A DNA stretch of 64,000 nucleotides from Brucella thiophenivorans (GTDB lineage: Bacteria > Pseudomonadota > Alphaproteobacteria > Rhizobiales > Rhizobiaceae), in the NCBI RefSeq assembly GCF_002252445.1, contig NZ_NNRJ01000015.1, positions 558,001 through 622,000 on the forward strand. The letters run 5' to 3'. Below the pieces are notes generated by a model, which was given only the letters and a program-made list of their open reading frames with translations, ran no database searches and was not told where the DNA came from. Within the stretch, counting starts at the first letter, position 1, and the number at the start of each line of letters is the position of its first letter. The translations under genes were made by a program, and so were the position numbers. Shown in pieces: positions 8,290 through 17,799 of this stretch.

Positions 8290-9525
8290 ATGTTTACCTC
8301 ATTTTTTCCTCGCCCTAAACTATTATTTTCTTCGGCACTTCTCTGGACAATTCTCGCGATTCTTGGCTGGTATGACGGCGGAAGTGCTCTTGGAAGCTAT
8401 ATAGGTCTGCCACCCGCATCTACGAATGTTGTGCCTATGGCTGGAGCAAGTGAGTTGTGGTCGCTCCCGTTCTTGTGGTTCTATCTTTATTTTGCCATAG
8501 CAGTGTTGGCGTTTTATTTCTTTTGGGCTTCTTTTTCTCCGCATCCGTGGCAGCGCTGGTCGATCCTTGGTTCGGGTCTCATTCTGTTTGCAACAAATTT
8601 TGATGTTCAGCTGAGTGTCACCCTTAATGCCTGGTTCGGTCCATTCTACGATATGTTGCAGAAAGCATTGACTACTCCGGGGTCAGTTTCGGTTGGTGAT
8701 TTGTACTGGAGTGCTTTGGATTTCACTGAAATTGCTTTTTTGGGCATTGCAGCTGGTGTAATCAGTTTGTTTTTTGTCAGCCATTATATCTTTCGCTGGC
8801 GAATGGCCATGAACGAATATTACATGTTGCATTGGCAAAAGCTTCGTCAAATCGAAGGTGCCGCCCAACGCGTGCAGGAAGATACAATGCGCTTTTCCGC
8901 GACATTGGAACAACTGGGCGTCAATCTTGTGAAGTCGGTAATGACGCTGATAGCCTTTTTGCCGGTGTTGTTTACCTTCTCCGAAAAGGTGAATGAACTT
9001 CCTATATTAGGAGCCGTTCCACATGCACTGGTCTGGGCGGCCGTTGTTTGGGCAATTCTGGGGACCGGGTTTCTGGCAATTGTCGGTATCAAACTACCAG
9101 GTTTGGAATTCCGGAATCAGCGAGTAGAGGCAGCCTATCGTAAAGAGCTGGTCTATGGTGAAGATCATGCCGATCGTGCTGATCCACCCATCATACGTGA
9201 GCTTTTCTCTAACGTCCGGCGCAATTATTTTCGGCTTTATTTCCACTACGTCTATTTTAACATCGCACGCATTTTTTATTTACAGGCTGACGGAATCTTT
9301 CCGCTGTTGATCCTTATTCCTTCGATCGCAGCGGGAAAATTGACGTTGGGTCTGATGAACCAGATCCACAATGTCTTTGATCAAGTCCGCACTTCCTTTC
9401 TATATCTCGTTAATTCATGGACGACGATTATCGAACTTTTGTCGATTTATAAGCGCTTGCGTGGCTTTGAAGCCGTTATCCATGGGGAACCGTTGCCCAC
9501 GCTGGATCAGCAGAATTTGACCTGA
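8290..9525 (+). CDS. bacA: BacA/SbmA peptide transporter
   Basis: The 411-residue integral membrane protein starts [13 protein letters not shown] and carries the family segments [26 protein letters not shown] and [15 protein letters not shown], then several helices through the C-terminus. SbmA/BacA proteins take up proline-rich peptides and other peptide antibiotics. In Brucella and rhizobia they are needed for chronic infection or symbiosis and affect very-long-chain fatty acids on lipid A. ATG 8290 is preferred over upstream TTG codons at 8281 and 8284. Codon use is AT-richer than in neighbouring genes and the 110-bp gap in front is strongly AT-rich. The genome may hold another, more typical BacA copy. 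Confidence 0.88.
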   Translation: MFTSFFPRPKLLFSSALLWTILAILGWYDGGSALGSYIGLPPASTNVVPMAGASELWSLPFLWFYLYFAIAVLAFYFFWASFSPHPWQRWSILGSGLILFATNFDVQLSVTLNAWFGPFYDMLQKALTTPGSVSVGDLYWSALDFTEIAFLGIAAGVISLFFVSHYIFRWRMAMNEYYMLHWQKLRQIEGAAQRVQEDTMRFSATLEQLGVNLVKSVMTLIAFLPVLFTFSEKVNELPILGAVPHALVWAAVVWAILGTGFLAIVGIKLPGLEFRNQRVEAAYRKELVYGEDHADRADPPIIRELFSNVRRNYFRLYFHYVYFNIARIFYLQADGIFPLLILIPSIAAGKLTLGLMNQIHNVFDQVRTSFLYLVNSWTTIIELLSIYKRLRGFEAVIHGEPLPTLDQQNLT

Positions 9526-9536
9526 CCCACTAAAAC

Positions 9537-10526
9537 CTATGACCTGCTCTGAGCGGTGTGACTGCTCGGAGCATCCGGGCCATTAAGATAATCATTATAG
9601 GTTGTGCATTTGACGTCTGGCTTGGTGCATACTTGTGAAACGAGACGTTCCATCGCGCGCCAATAAGCTCCGTCATTCATGAGCACAAAGTGAAAGCCGA
9701 GCTGTAGCGGGATGCGCTCGCCATTATATTGCTTGTCGAATGCCGTGCGGAAAGCCCTATAAGCGCGCTCTTCAAAAGTGGCTGACTTGGCGGGCACTTC
9801 CTTGCCTTTGGAATGGCGCACATAAAGATTGTAATCCATGCCCACGATCAGCCGTTGCGACGGTCCTTCAGGAATAAGCGGCAAGCCAAAGGATGCGAAA
9901 GAGCCATTGATCTGCGGTAGTTCTGGTCCGCGCGTGATGGATGATGCCTGATAGCGAAAGCCATCGGCTTTCAGTGCATCCTGAACGGGCTTGGAGGCGG
10001 CAAGATAGGGTGCACGAAAGCCGTTAATGCCGTTGCGTACCAGTTCCTGCCAGCCTTCCGGCTCGCCAGCAATGCCGTTATTCTTGTAAGCACCGGCGGT
10101 AATACGGCGAAACTCTTTGATTTCCTTGTCCCAGTCCGCGGTCGTCCAATCGGTGCCGTCGAAATGGCCACAGCCATGGCTTGCAATCTCATTGCCTTCC
10201 AGATGTGCCTGCCAGATATTACCAAGCCGCGTCACAACCTCATCATGGCTTAAGGCAAATCCCACATTGGATGCACCCGCACGTTTATGCGGCGGCTGAT
10301 AATCGCTGCGATTTTTCTTTTCCATCAGGAAAACGCAGGACAGAAAATAGGTGAAATGCGCGTCGTATTTTTTGGCCAGCTCGCGTGAGCGTTTCCAAAG
10401 CTTATTGTCATGTGCGCCATCAAACGAGATCAGCACATATTGCGGCTTTAGCGTGTTCGCCTGAACCGGATTTGTGATGAAAGCAAAAGAGGCTGCAACG
10501 GCAAGAATGGAAGATAAAATACGCAT
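9537..10526 (-). CDS. Exported polysaccharide deacetylase-family protein
   Basis: The protein of about 329 residues starts with a signal peptide (MRILSSILAVAASFAF, cleavage after VQA), then a NodB-like fold: YVLISFDGAHD (first metal motif with catalytic Asp), EIASHGCGHFDG (His motif) and a late LGFHFVLMND. The family removes acetyl groups from cell-wall or surface polysaccharides. ATG 10526 is preferred to the in-frame ATG at 10571, because the latter falls inside a repeat and would place extra residues before the signal peptide. The gene converges with bacA, ending 11 bp from its stop. Confidence 0.83.
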   Translation of the reverse strand: MRILSSILAVAASFAFITNPVQANTLKPQYVLISFDGAHDNKLWKRSRELAKKYDAHFTYFLSCVFLMEKKNRSDYQPPHKRAGASNVGFALSHDEVVTRLGNIWQAHLEGNEIASHGCGHFDGTDWTTADWDKEIKEFRRITAGAYKNNGIAGEPEGWQELVRNGINGFRAPYLAASKPVQDALKADGFRYQASSITRGPELPQINGSFASFGLPLIPEGPSQRLIVGMDYNLYVRHSKGKEVPAKSATFEERAYRAFRTAFDKQYNGERIPLQLGFHFVLMNDGAYWRAMERLVSQVCTKPDVKCTTYNDYLNGPDAPSSHTAQSRS

Positions 10527-10565
10527 AGGAGAGTGAACGCCACTTTGGGGGGAAAGGTTGCGTAA

Positions 10566-10716
10566 ACGCATGTCGCGGGAAAGTGGGGGCCGCCTCGCGG
10601 GGAAATCAATCCACTGGATTGATTTCTGATCCCGCTGCGATCCGATAACGACATGCGCAAAACAAAAGAGCTAAAGCGAGTGGGTGGATAGGAGTAACCG
10701 CGACACGCTTTAGCTG
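10566..10716. repeat. RIME-like mosaic of three palindromes
   Basis: Three inverted repeats are nested or in series: GCATGTCG/CGACATGC arms near 10568 and 10649, the perfect hairpin AATCAATCCA-C-TGGATTGATT at 10604-10624, and AGCTAAAGCG/CGCTTTAGCT arms near 10669 and 10706. This matches the layout of rhizobial intergenic mosaic elements (RIME). It fills most of the 372-bp gap between the divergent deacetylase and YfgM-like genes and contains no gene. Confidence 0.7.
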
Positions 10717-10898
10717 TTGAATAAGGCGAAGCTCGGACACAAATACAGATTGTTCGGCTTACGTGCAGCTTATTTCGCTCACGGGTCTTACATATGGCGC
10801 GAATTCCGACTAAAAGCGCCTGAACATAGAAATTAAGATCAACGATTTTCAGAGCGTGGCTTTGTAAGCATTGCGCTCAAGTAAAAAATGGCAGGTCC

Positions 10899-11579
10899 AT
10901 GGCAGACGATAGTTTCATCCGCGAGGTAAACGAAGAGCTCCGTTCCGAGAGGGCAAAGCAGGTTTGGAAAAACTTCGGCCCCATCGTGATCGGTGCAGCC
11001 ATTGCGGTTGTCATCGGCACAGCCGGCTGGGTCGGCTATAATCATTGGACGGACAGCAAGGCTTCTGCTTCCGGCGACAAGTTCTTGGCCGCACTTGATC
11101 TAGCCGCAGCCGGTAACAATGATGAAGCGATCGCTGCTCTTAATGATCTGGAAAACACCGGTTACGGTTCTTATCCGGTGCTGGCACGTCTTCGTGCTGC
11201 CTCGCTTGAAGCGGAAAAGGGCGATGCCGCGGCCGCTGTTGCAGCCTTTGATGCTGTTGCGGCTGATAATTCCGTACCGCCTGCAATGCGCGATATAGCG
11301 CGTCTTCGCGCAGCTTATCTGCTGGTTGATACAGGTTCTTATGATGATGTTGCAAAGCGTGTCGAAACGCTTTCGGCAGATGGCAATCCGATGCGTTCAA
11401 GTGCGCGTGAGACCCTTGGTCTGGCGGCATGGAAGGCGGAGCGTTTTGACGATGCTGCCAAACTTTATCAGCAGATTGCAAATGATACTCTGGCTCCAGC
11501 CAATATCCGCCAGCGAGCCAATACAATGTTAGATCTCATGCGCGGCGCTGGCATCACGATGCCGGAAGCTCAGGGCTAA
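10899..11579 (+). CDS. YfgM-like TPR membrane protein
   Basis: The 226-residue protein has a short cytoplasmic N-terminus (MADDSFIREVNEELRSERAKQVWKN cut here by the membrane), one membrane helix (VIGAAIAVVIGTAGWVGY) and a periplasmic alanine-rich TPR-like domain. This is the alphaproteobacterial form of YfgM, a SecYEG-associated periplasmic co-chaperone in Escherichia coli. It stands directly before der, the same order as yfgM-bamB-der in enterics, although bamB is absent between them here. A RIME-like element separates it from der. Confidence 0.8.
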   Translation: MADDSFIREVNEELRSERAKQVWKNFGPIVIGAAIAVVIGTAGWVGYNHWTDSKASASGDKFLAALDLAAAGNNDEAIAALNDLENTGYGSYPVLARLRAASLEAEKGDAAAAVAAFDAVAADNSVPPAMRDIARLRAAYLLVDTGSYDDVAKRVETLSADGNPMRSSARETLGLAAWKAERFDDAAKLYQQIANDTLAPANIRQRANTMLDLMRGAGITMPEAQG

Positions 11580-11683
11580 TGCTTGTCGCGGAAAAGTGGT
11601 AACCGGTTTTCCGATAACGACAAGCATGAAATAAATGCTTAAAGCGTTTAGTAACACTAATGTAGCGCGAAACGCTTTAAGCG
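11580..11683. repeat. RIME-like double palindrome between yfgM-like gene and der
   Basis: Two inverted repeats follow each other: ATGCTTGTCG ... CGACAAGCAT (11579-11628, with inner GGAAAAGTGG/GGTTTTCC arms) and GCTTAAAGCGTTT ... AAACGCTTTAAGC (about 11637-11682). The inner core AAAAGTGGTAACCGGTTTT resembles the cores of other RIME-like copies in this window. It may act as a processing or attenuating structure between two co-oriented genes. Confidence 0.72.
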
Positions 11684-11709
11684 CGCTTATTTCGGAGTAA
11701 TACGAACCT

Positions 11710-13161
11710 ATGGGTTTCACTCTCGCCATCGTCGGGCGTCCCAATGTCGGCAAGTCCACACTGTTTAATCGCCTCGTCGGTCGCAAGCTGGCGCTGGTCG
11801 ATGACTTGCCGGGCGTTACGCGCGACCGGCGCATTCATGATGCCAAGCTTTACGATCTGAAGTTTCAGGTGATCGACACGGCTGGTCTTGAAGAAGCCGC
11901 CCACGATAGTCTGGAAGCGCGTATGCGCGCGCAGACGGAAGCCGCTATTCAGGAAGCCGATGCGATCCTGTTTGTAATTGATGCCAAAGCCGGTGTTACG
12001 CCGACCGATGCCACCTTTGCAGAACTTGTGCGTCGTTCAAACCGTCCGGTTGTCCTGGTTGCCAATAAAGCCGAAGCGCGTGGTGCGCAGTCGGGTCTTT
12101 ACGACGCGTTTCAGCTTGGTCTTGGCGAACCATGTCCGGTTTCCGCTGAACATGGTCAGGGCATGCCCGATCTTCGTGATGCGATTGTCGCCCTGTTAGG
12201 TGAAGAACGTGCATTTGCTGATCAGCGCGCAGAAGAAGAAGCGGAAGAGGCTTTCACGCCGAAAGCCGTCGGTGAGCTCATTGGTGATGATATTGAAGAC
12301 CCGGATGCAGAAATCATCCCGGATTATGATGCCACCAAGCCGCTTCGTATTGCCATTGTCGGACGCCCGAATGCCGGCAAATCCACGATGATCAACACGA
12401 TGCTGGGCGAAGACCGTCTGCTGACAGGTCCCGAAGCTGGCATCACCCGCGATTCTATTTCGGTTGATTGGGAGTGGCGTGGCCGCAAGATCAAGCTGTA
12501 TGACACGGCGGGTTTGCGTCGCAAATCGCGCGTACAGGAAAAGCTTGAAAAGCTTTCGGTTGCCGATGGCCTGCGCGCTATTCGCTTTGCAGAAGTGGTC
12601 ATTATTGTTCTTGATGCGACGATCCCCTTTGAAAAGCAGGATTTGCAGATCGCCGATCTGATTATCCGCGAGGGTCGCGCGCCGATCATTGCTTTCAACA
12701 AATGGGATTTGATTGAAGACCGCCAGATGGTTCTGGCCGACCTTCATGAAAAGACGGCACGCCTGCTCCCGCAAGTGCGTGGACTTCGCGCTGTGCCGAT
12801 TTCCGGTGAGCGCGGACAGGGCCTCGACAAGCTCATGGAAAACCTCGTCGCGACCCATGAAATCTGGAACCGTCGTATTTCGACAGGACGCCTCAACCGT
12901 TGGCTTGAAGGCGTGATCGCGCATCAACCGCCGCCGGCAGTTTCTGGTCGCCGCCTGAAGATCAAGTACATGACGCAGGTCAAGACGCGTCCTCCGGGTT
13001 TCGTTGTTTCCTGCTCGCGTCCTGATGCAATGCCTCAGTCCTATGTGCGTTATCTGATCAATGGCCTGCGTGAGACATTCCAAATGCCTGGCGTTCCGAT
13101 TCGCCTGTCGCTAAAGACATCGGAAAACCCATTTGCGGGTCGCGCAAAAAAGAAGAGATAA
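11710..13161 (+). CDS. der: Ribosome-assembly GTPase Der (EngA)
   Basis: The 483-residue protein has two GTPase domains in tandem, which is diagnostic of Der. The first has G1 GRPNVGKS, G3 DTAGLEE and G4 NKAE; the second has G1 GRPNAGKS, G3 DTAGLRR and G4 NKWD. An acidic linker and a KH-like C-terminal domain follow. It acts in 50S subunit maturation and is essential in most bacteria. The gene ends with a rho-independent terminator a few bases after the stop. Confidence 0.97.
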   Translation: MGFTLAIVGRPNVGKSTLFNRLVGRKLALVDDLPGVTRDRRIHDAKLYDLKFQVIDTAGLEEAAHDSLEARMRAQTEAAIQEADAILFVIDAKAGVTPTDATFAELVRRSNRPVVLVANKAEARGAQSGLYDAFQLGLGEPCPVSAEHGQGMPDLRDAIVALLGEERAFADQRAEEEAEEAFTPKAVGELIGDDIEDPDAEIIPDYDATKPLRIAIVGRPNAGKSTMINTMLGEDRLLTGPEAGITRDSISVDWEWRGRKIKLYDTAGLRRKSRVQEKLEKLSVADGLRAIRFAEVVIIVLDATIPFEKQDLQIADLIIREGRAPIIAFNKWDLIEDRQMVLADLHEKTARLLPQVRGLRAVPISGERGQGLDKLMENLVATHEIWNRRISTGRLNRWLEGVIAHQPPPAVSGRRLKIKYMTQVKTRPPGFVVSCSRPDAMPQSYVRYLINGLRETFQMPGVPIRLSLKTSENPFAGRAKKKR

Positions 13162-13165
13162 ATAA

Positions 13166-13196
13166 GAGCCCGGCCGTAAAGCCGGGCTTTTATCTT
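13166..13196 (+). terminator. Rho-independent terminator of der
   Basis: GCCCGGC-CGTAAA-GCCGGGC stem followed by TTTTATCTTTT, starting five bases after the der stop. Confidence 0.9.
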
Positions 13197-13214
13197 TTCG
13201 ATCTACGGCTTACC

Positions 13215-13961
13215 TTAACCGAATACGCCGCCCTCATCGGCGTCGACCATGATCGAGAGAGATACATGACGCGGGCGGGTGAGGGCGAAGATCACAGATT
13301 CAACAATATCCCGACTAGTGGCTGCGTCGCCTTTTTTGCGTCGTGATGAAGCCTGCCAATTGTCTTCCAGTGGGGTTGCGTCTTCGAGATAAGGTGGATG
13401 AACGATAAGAGAGCGAACCGGCGTTCCGGCAAGCTTTTGTCGCAGGCCATCCGCTAATGCCGCCTGCGCGCGTTTCGCTGCATAAAAGGGCACGGAAACC
13501 GTCTGGAGTGGAGCATTCGACAATCCGCTCACAGAACCGATCGTGACAATATCGGGACGCGATGAATTGTTGAGAAGCGGCAGCAGTCCCTGTGTGAACA
13601 GAAAAGTTCCTGTGACGGCAGCATTAATGACGCCTGCCACCTCCGCTATTGAAAAGTCCTCCTGCCGATCTTCAAGCCACATTGCGCCATTGTTGATGAG
13701 AATGTCGATGACAGGGTGATTTTCTTCGATGGTCGCAATGGCTTCTGTGACACTCGCCATATCCGAAAGGTCGACTTGCACCGTTTCTGCCCTACGGCCT
13801 GTATGTTCGATAATGCCGCGTGCCGTATCTTCAAGAGACGTCAGACTCCGACCGCAAAGCACGACATCACAACCTTCCTGAGCGAGGGAAAAGGCGAGCG
13901 CCGCTCCCAGACCGCGACCGGCTCCAGTTATAATGGCAGTTGTACCTTCAAAGCGGGACAT
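13215..13961 (-). CDS. SDR-family NAD(P)-dependent oxidoreductase
   Basis: The 248-residue protein is a classical short-chain dehydrogenase/reductase. The Rossmann motif TGAGRGLG is near residue 12, NNGA near 90, catalytic Ser in the IGSVSGL segment and Tyr/Lys in FYAAKRAQ. It converges on der with the der terminator between them. Substrate is unknown. It is divergent from the YegD-type gene, with about 120 bp between starts. Confidence 0.88.
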   Translation of the reverse strand: MSRFEGTTAIITGAGRGLGAALAFSLAQEGCDVVLCGRSLTSLEDTARGIIEHTGRRAETVQVDLSDMASVTEAIATIEENHPVIDILINNGAMWLEDRQEDFSIAEVAGVINAAVTGTFLFTQGLLPLLNNSSRPDIVTIGSVSGLSNAPLQTVSVPFYAAKRAQAALADGLRQKLAGTPVRSLIVHPPYLEDATPLEDNWQASSRRKKGDAATSRDIVESVIFALTRPRHVSLSIMVDADEGGVFG

Positions 13962-14080
13962 GTGTTTTCCTTAACTTCATCTGTTACGAACATCTCATAT
14001 TCGTTATTCGTGACTTGAGAAACTATCATCAGTCTGCTAATTCGCCGCCTCCCGAAAATCCCCACGATCCGAGGCAAATC

Positions 14081-15403
14081 ATGACGACAACTAGCCAGAG
14101 CCGTTTCGACGGTGTCACAATGGGGATCGATTTCGGCACGACAAATACGGTGCTTTCGCTTGCTTCGCCCGATGGCTCAACTGCCGTTTTGAGCGTGCCG
14201 AAGGATGGCGTTGATGTTACCGGCTATCGTTCGATTCTCTGTTTCTGGCAGGATCGCGAAACTGGCGAGAGAATTTCTGAAAGCGGCCCGTGGGCGATGG
14301 ATGCATTTGTGAATGCACCGCATTCAACACGCATGCTGCAATCCTTCAAGACTTTTGCAGCAGCCAAATCTTTCACCGATACGCCGGTTTTTGGCAAGCG
14401 CTTCAAATTCGAAGATATTCTTGAAACTTTTCTAGAATCTGTAGCAGCACGACTTGGTGACCGCCTGCCGCCAAAGGGCAACCGTGTTGTCATTGGCCGT
14501 CCGGTTATTTTTGCAGGCGCGTCGCCGGACGAGGAACTGGCTATGCAGCGCTATGAAAAGGCGTTTCGCGCCTTCGGCTTCACAGACATTCATTATGTCT
14601 ACGAGCCGGTAGCAGCCGCCTATTTTTATGCGCAGGAACTGAAAGCTGAATCGACCGTTCTGGTTGCCGACTTTGGCGGCGGTACGAGCGACTTTTCGAT
14701 TGTGCGTTTTGAAGTGGGTGGATCGGGGCTGAGCTTCACGCCGCTAAGCCAGACTGGTCTCGGCATTGCAGGTGATACCTTCGATTATCGCATCATCGAT
14801 AACGCAGTCTCACCGCTGCTCGGTAAGAATGGCGAATATAAATCCTTCGGTAAGAGGCTTCCGATCCCTCGCCATTATTATGCAAACTTCGCACGCTGGA
14901 ACACGCTGTTTCTGATGAATTCACCAGCGACCATCCGCTCACTGACTGACCTTGCTAAAAATGCTGTCGACCCTGAGCCGCTTGAGCATTTCATCAATCT
15001 GATCGAAAATGATTATGGCTATGAGATTTATCGTGCCGTGTCGGACCTCAAGGTGCGCCTGTCGTCGGAGCGACTATCCGAATTGCATTTCAAAGCGGAT
15101 GATTTCGAAATTCGCTCGGCAATTACCCGCAATGATTTTGACAATTGGATTTCCGACGATGTGGCCAATATTGAGCAATCGGTAAAGCAGGCAGTTGAAC
15201 AGGCCGAGCTGACTTTCGACGGTATCGATCGTGTGTTTTTGACAGGCGGCACATCCTTTGTTCCAGCCATTCGAACAGCTTTCGAAAAGCGATTCCCTGA
15301 TGCGATGGTTACAAGCTCGAACCAGTTTGATTCGATTGCCAATGGTCTGGCACTGATCGGTCAAAGTGCAGATATTGAACGCTGGACGGTGAAGCTGGGT
15401 TAA
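14081..15403 (+). CDS. yegD: YegD-type Hsp70-family chaperone
   Basis: The 440-residue protein is an actin-fold ATPase of the Hsp70 superfamily. It shows phosphate 1 (MGIDFGTTNTVLSLA), phosphate 2 (VLVADFGGGTSDFSIV) and the adenosine motif (VFLTGGTSFVPAIR). It stops soon after the ATPase domain, so it lacks the substrate-binding beta domain of DnaK; this is typical of YegD. Its partner and substrate are not established. The ATG at 14081, preceded by GAGG, is preferred to an upstream in-frame start at 13940. Confidence 0.85.
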   Translation: MTTTSQSRFDGVTMGIDFGTTNTVLSLASPDGSTAVLSVPKDGVDVTGYRSILCFWQDRETGERISESGPWAMDAFVNAPHSTRMLQSFKTFAAAKSFTDTPVFGKRFKFEDILETFLESVAARLGDRLPPKGNRVVIGRPVIFAGASPDEELAMQRYEKAFRAFGFTDIHYVYEPVAAAYFYAQELKAESTVLVADFGGGTSDFSIVRFEVGGSGLSFTPLSQTGLGIAGDTFDYRIIDNAVSPLLGKNGEYKSFGKRLPIPRHYYANFARWNTLFLMNSPATIRSLTDLAKNAVDPEPLEHFINLIENDYGYEIYRAVSDLKVRLSSERLSELHFKADDFEIRSAITRNDFDNWISDDVANIEQSVKQAVEQAELTFDGIDRVFLTGGTSFVPAIRTAFEKRFPDAMVTSSNQFDSIANGLALIGQSADIERWTVKLG

Positions 15404-15651
15404 AAACCGGCTTCTTGTTTTTGAATATTTTACATTCATTTGGGAATTCGCATAAATCGCGAAGGTTGAAGTTCGCTCTATCATGCTATTGAGGGAACTA
15501 AAAAAGCAAATGAAAACAAACCTCGCCAGATAATATTAATTCAAAATTAATCAATATTTTCAAAGGGTAAACACAGTATCGTTAACACTCCATCAAGGTT
15601 AATGCGCGATTATCAGACATAGTTAAGTAATCGTTGCGAGTGGAGTTTGCG

Positions 15652-16944
15652 GTGCGTCTTGGTTCCATACGAGCGCTGTTTGGCCGGTCAAAGGCCGTAG
15701 CCGAACCGGTATGGCACTATCCGGTAACGGGCTATTGCCCTGAGGATGGTCGCTATTATGCCGTGCGTGCAAAGCCGCGCCAGCTTGTAAATAAGCCACA
15801 GCGCCTTTTGCCGCTTCTGCTTGCCGCAATGGCTTATTTGTTTAACTCCAATGCGATCGCTTTTCAGGATATGGCAAGCCTTGTGCCGAGTGCTGATATT
15901 GCAGGTCATCGCTGGACGGCGTTTGTGGCCAAGGCACCGGTTGGTTCGCTACATCAGGCTGAGATGCCGTTTGTGGATGCAACAACAGTTACCGGCAGCA
16001 TTTCAACAACAGGTATCGAAGTTCCCGGCATCGGACGCGTTGCGCTTTCTGGTGGCCAGAAAACTGCAAAGCTTGGCATTGATGATCCCAACCCGGATGA
16101 GAACCGTATCAATCGTTCCGATAAGACAGATCGTATTGTTTCGGTGAAGCCAAAAGCGCCAGCGCGCGCGTTCAATGCGGGCAGCATGTTTGAAAAAATC
16201 AGCATGATTACAACCCCGCGTGAAAAGATTGACGCGCGTATGTCCTTTTCTAAATCCAGCATCGAGGGGAAGGAGGTTGACATTGCGATGGCGTTCCACG
16301 CGATCAAACCGCCCAAGCCCAGATCGGAATTTCCAGTCCAACTGGCAAAGCTGATGAATAATAATGAGCCCGACGTTCTCGCGTTGGGCTATGCGCCATC
16401 TAAGCCAGACTATGGCAAAACCTCTCCATTTGAGAGCATTCTGACGCCGGAAGCAGATGCGGGCCGCTTTGTGCCACCAATTGGCGAGCAGGATCATGCT
16501 TGGGCTGCAACGCCGTTGCCTGCCGAATCATTTGGTACAAAAGAGCAGAAATGCCTGGCTGAGGCCGTTTATTACGAAGCGCGCGGCGAATCTGTGAAAG
16601 GGCAGGTGGCGGTTGCACAGGTTGTGCTGAACCGTGTTCGCAATCCGGCCTATCCTGGCACGATTTGTGGCGTTGTTTATCAGAATCGCAATTGGCTGAA
16701 TGCTTGCCAGTTCTCATTTGCCTGCGACGGTCAAAAGCATCGCGTCACCGAAATGCCTCAATGGCGTATGGCACAGCAGGTTGCTAAAACCGTGACGGCT
16801 GGTCGGATATGGTTGCCAGAAGTCGGCTCTTCCACCCATTATCATGCGACCTATGTTAGTCCGTTCTGGGCGCCGACGATGAAAAAACTCACAACAATTG
16901 GCCTCCATGTTTTCTACCGTACCTATGGTGGTGGCTGGAGTTGA
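15652..16944 (+). CDS. SleB/Hydrolase_2-type cell-wall hydrolase
   Basis: The product of about 430 residues has a membrane or signal helix near residues 45-62 (PLLLAAMAYLF), a long low-similarity linker and a C-terminal SleB-like domain of about 130 residues: CLAEAVYYEARGE, VAQVVLNRV, FSFACDG and THYHATYVSPFW. The family includes lytic transglycosylase-like peptidoglycan hydrolases; the Glu in EAVYYEARGE is the probable catalytic acid. A GTG at 15652 with GGAG six bases upstream is preferred; TTG 15634 and GTG 15640 are alternatives. The 250 bp before it are AT-rich with no gene. Confidence 0.83.
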   Translation: MRLGSIRALFGRSKAVAEPVWHYPVTGYCPEDGRYYAVRAKPRQLVNKPQRLLPLLLAAMAYLFNSNAIAFQDMASLVPSADIAGHRWTAFVAKAPVGSLHQAEMPFVDATTVTGSISTTGIEVPGIGRVALSGGQKTAKLGIDDPNPDENRINRSDKTDRIVSVKPKAPARAFNAGSMFEKISMITTPREKIDARMSFSKSSIEGKEVDIAMAFHAIKPPKPRSEFPVQLAKLMNNNEPDVLALGYAPSKPDYGKTSPFESILTPEADAGRFVPPIGEQDHAWAATPLPAESFGTKEQKCLAEAVYYEARGESVKGQVAVAQVVLNRVRNPAYPGTICGVVYQNRNWLNACQFSFACDGQKHRVTEMPQWRMAQQVAKTVTAGRIWLPEVGSSTHYHATYVSPFWAPTMKKLTTIGLHVFYRTYGGGWS

Positions 16945-17259
16945 TCCGCTCTTCGCAATCAGATCACTTCGATACACATTTATTTGTTTCGAAGGCCGCT
17001 TGAAACACATGCATAGTGGTGAATCTCTGCACCCGATTGGACCCAATTCGATTCCAATTTTTGGGTCGATTTGTTACGCATTTTCCCACTTTGATCGGAA
17101 AATTGGCCGCGTTATCCGCTAAATCATTGCAATTATTAGAGAAAAAACCTTTTGAAGCAAGTGCTTGACTGCCTTGACTAGCGGGCGGTGTGTCAATATG
17201 TTTCGCGCAACTTGGAAATGGGCTTGTAACGCCCGCATTTCTTGCAAAAGGAGCTGCCA
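16945..17259 (+). promoter_or_regulatory. Leader of the F0 ATP synthase operon, with candidate promoter
   Basis: This 315-bp gap holds no gene. A candidate sigma-70-type promoter is TTGACT (17174-17179), a 17-bp spacer and TATGTT (17197-17202). An overlapping TTGACT at 17165 is also seen. AAAAGGAG lies just before the atpI start. The DNA upstream has small direct repeats around GATTGGACCCAATTCGATT. Confidence 0.55.
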
Positions 17260-17658
17260 ATGACGAGCGGCACTGAGCCCGGTAAATCATCCGGTGCAGG
17301 CAGGAATGTGGATAACAAGGCTGCTTCCGGGGGGCTGGATCAACGTTTGAATCGCCTTGAGGCCGAGTTGGCCAAAAAAGGTGTATTTAAGCAACCAGCT
17401 TCAGAGGATGGGCGATCAGACACGACTGGTTCTGTCGCGCAAGCCATGAAACTCTCCAGTGAATTTATCGCTGGTATCGTGGTTGGCGCGGTGATTGGTT
17501 GGGCTCTTGATCGCTACGCAGGTACGTCGCCATGGGGGTTGATCATCTTTCTCCTTCTCGGCTTCGGTGCTGGCACCCTCAACGTGCTCCGTTCCGCAGG
17601 TTATGTCGCCGATCACGGCAACATTAAGTCTGACGTGGAAAAGAGCAATAAGGAATAA
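17260..17658 (+). CDS. atpI: ATP synthase protein I
   Basis: The 132-residue protein has a charged N-terminal half and two C-terminal membrane helices (FIAGIVVGAVIGWALDRYA and WGLIIFLLLGFGAGTLNVL). AtpI helps assemble the c ring and is the usual first gene of the alphaproteobacterial F0 cluster. ATG 17260 follows AAAAGGAG at a good distance and is preferred over an ATG 18 bp upstream. Confidence 0.93.
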   Translation: MTSGTEPGKSSGAGRNVDNKAASGGLDQRLNRLEAELAKKGVFKQPASEDGRSDTTGSVAQAMKLSSEFIAGIVVGAVIGWALDRYAGTSPWGLIIFLLLGFGAGTLNVLRSAGYVADHGNIKSDVEKSNKE

Positions 17659-17707
17659 ATCTTGGCGGACATCACGAAAATGTTCGCGTATAGACGCTTG
17701 AGACAAG

Positions 17708-17770
17708 CGGACCGTTGGTCCGTGACTGAAACGCCCCAAGCGAGCCTTTGAGGCTCGCGACTGAAACGCC
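17708..17770 (+). promoter_or_regulatory. Two tandem hairpin-plus-motif units between atpI and atpB
   Basis: Hairpin 1 is CGGACC-GTT-GGTCCG (17708-17722). Hairpin 2 is GCGAGCCT-TTG-AGGCTCGC (17740-17758). The stems are different in sequence, yet each is followed directly by the identical 12-mer GACTGAAACGCC (17724-17735 and 17759-17770), with a 35-bp period. The unit ends 29 bp before the atpB start. It may regulate or process the atp mRNA; the function is not known to me. Confidence 0.6.
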
Positions 17771-17799
17771 TAAGGGCAGGAACGACAGACGAGGTTAAG

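Noticed and set aside
15404-15651. Possible RNA gene in the AT-rich gap before the SleB-type gene
   Set aside because: No stable stem with a T run and no promoter pair with good spacing could be made out.
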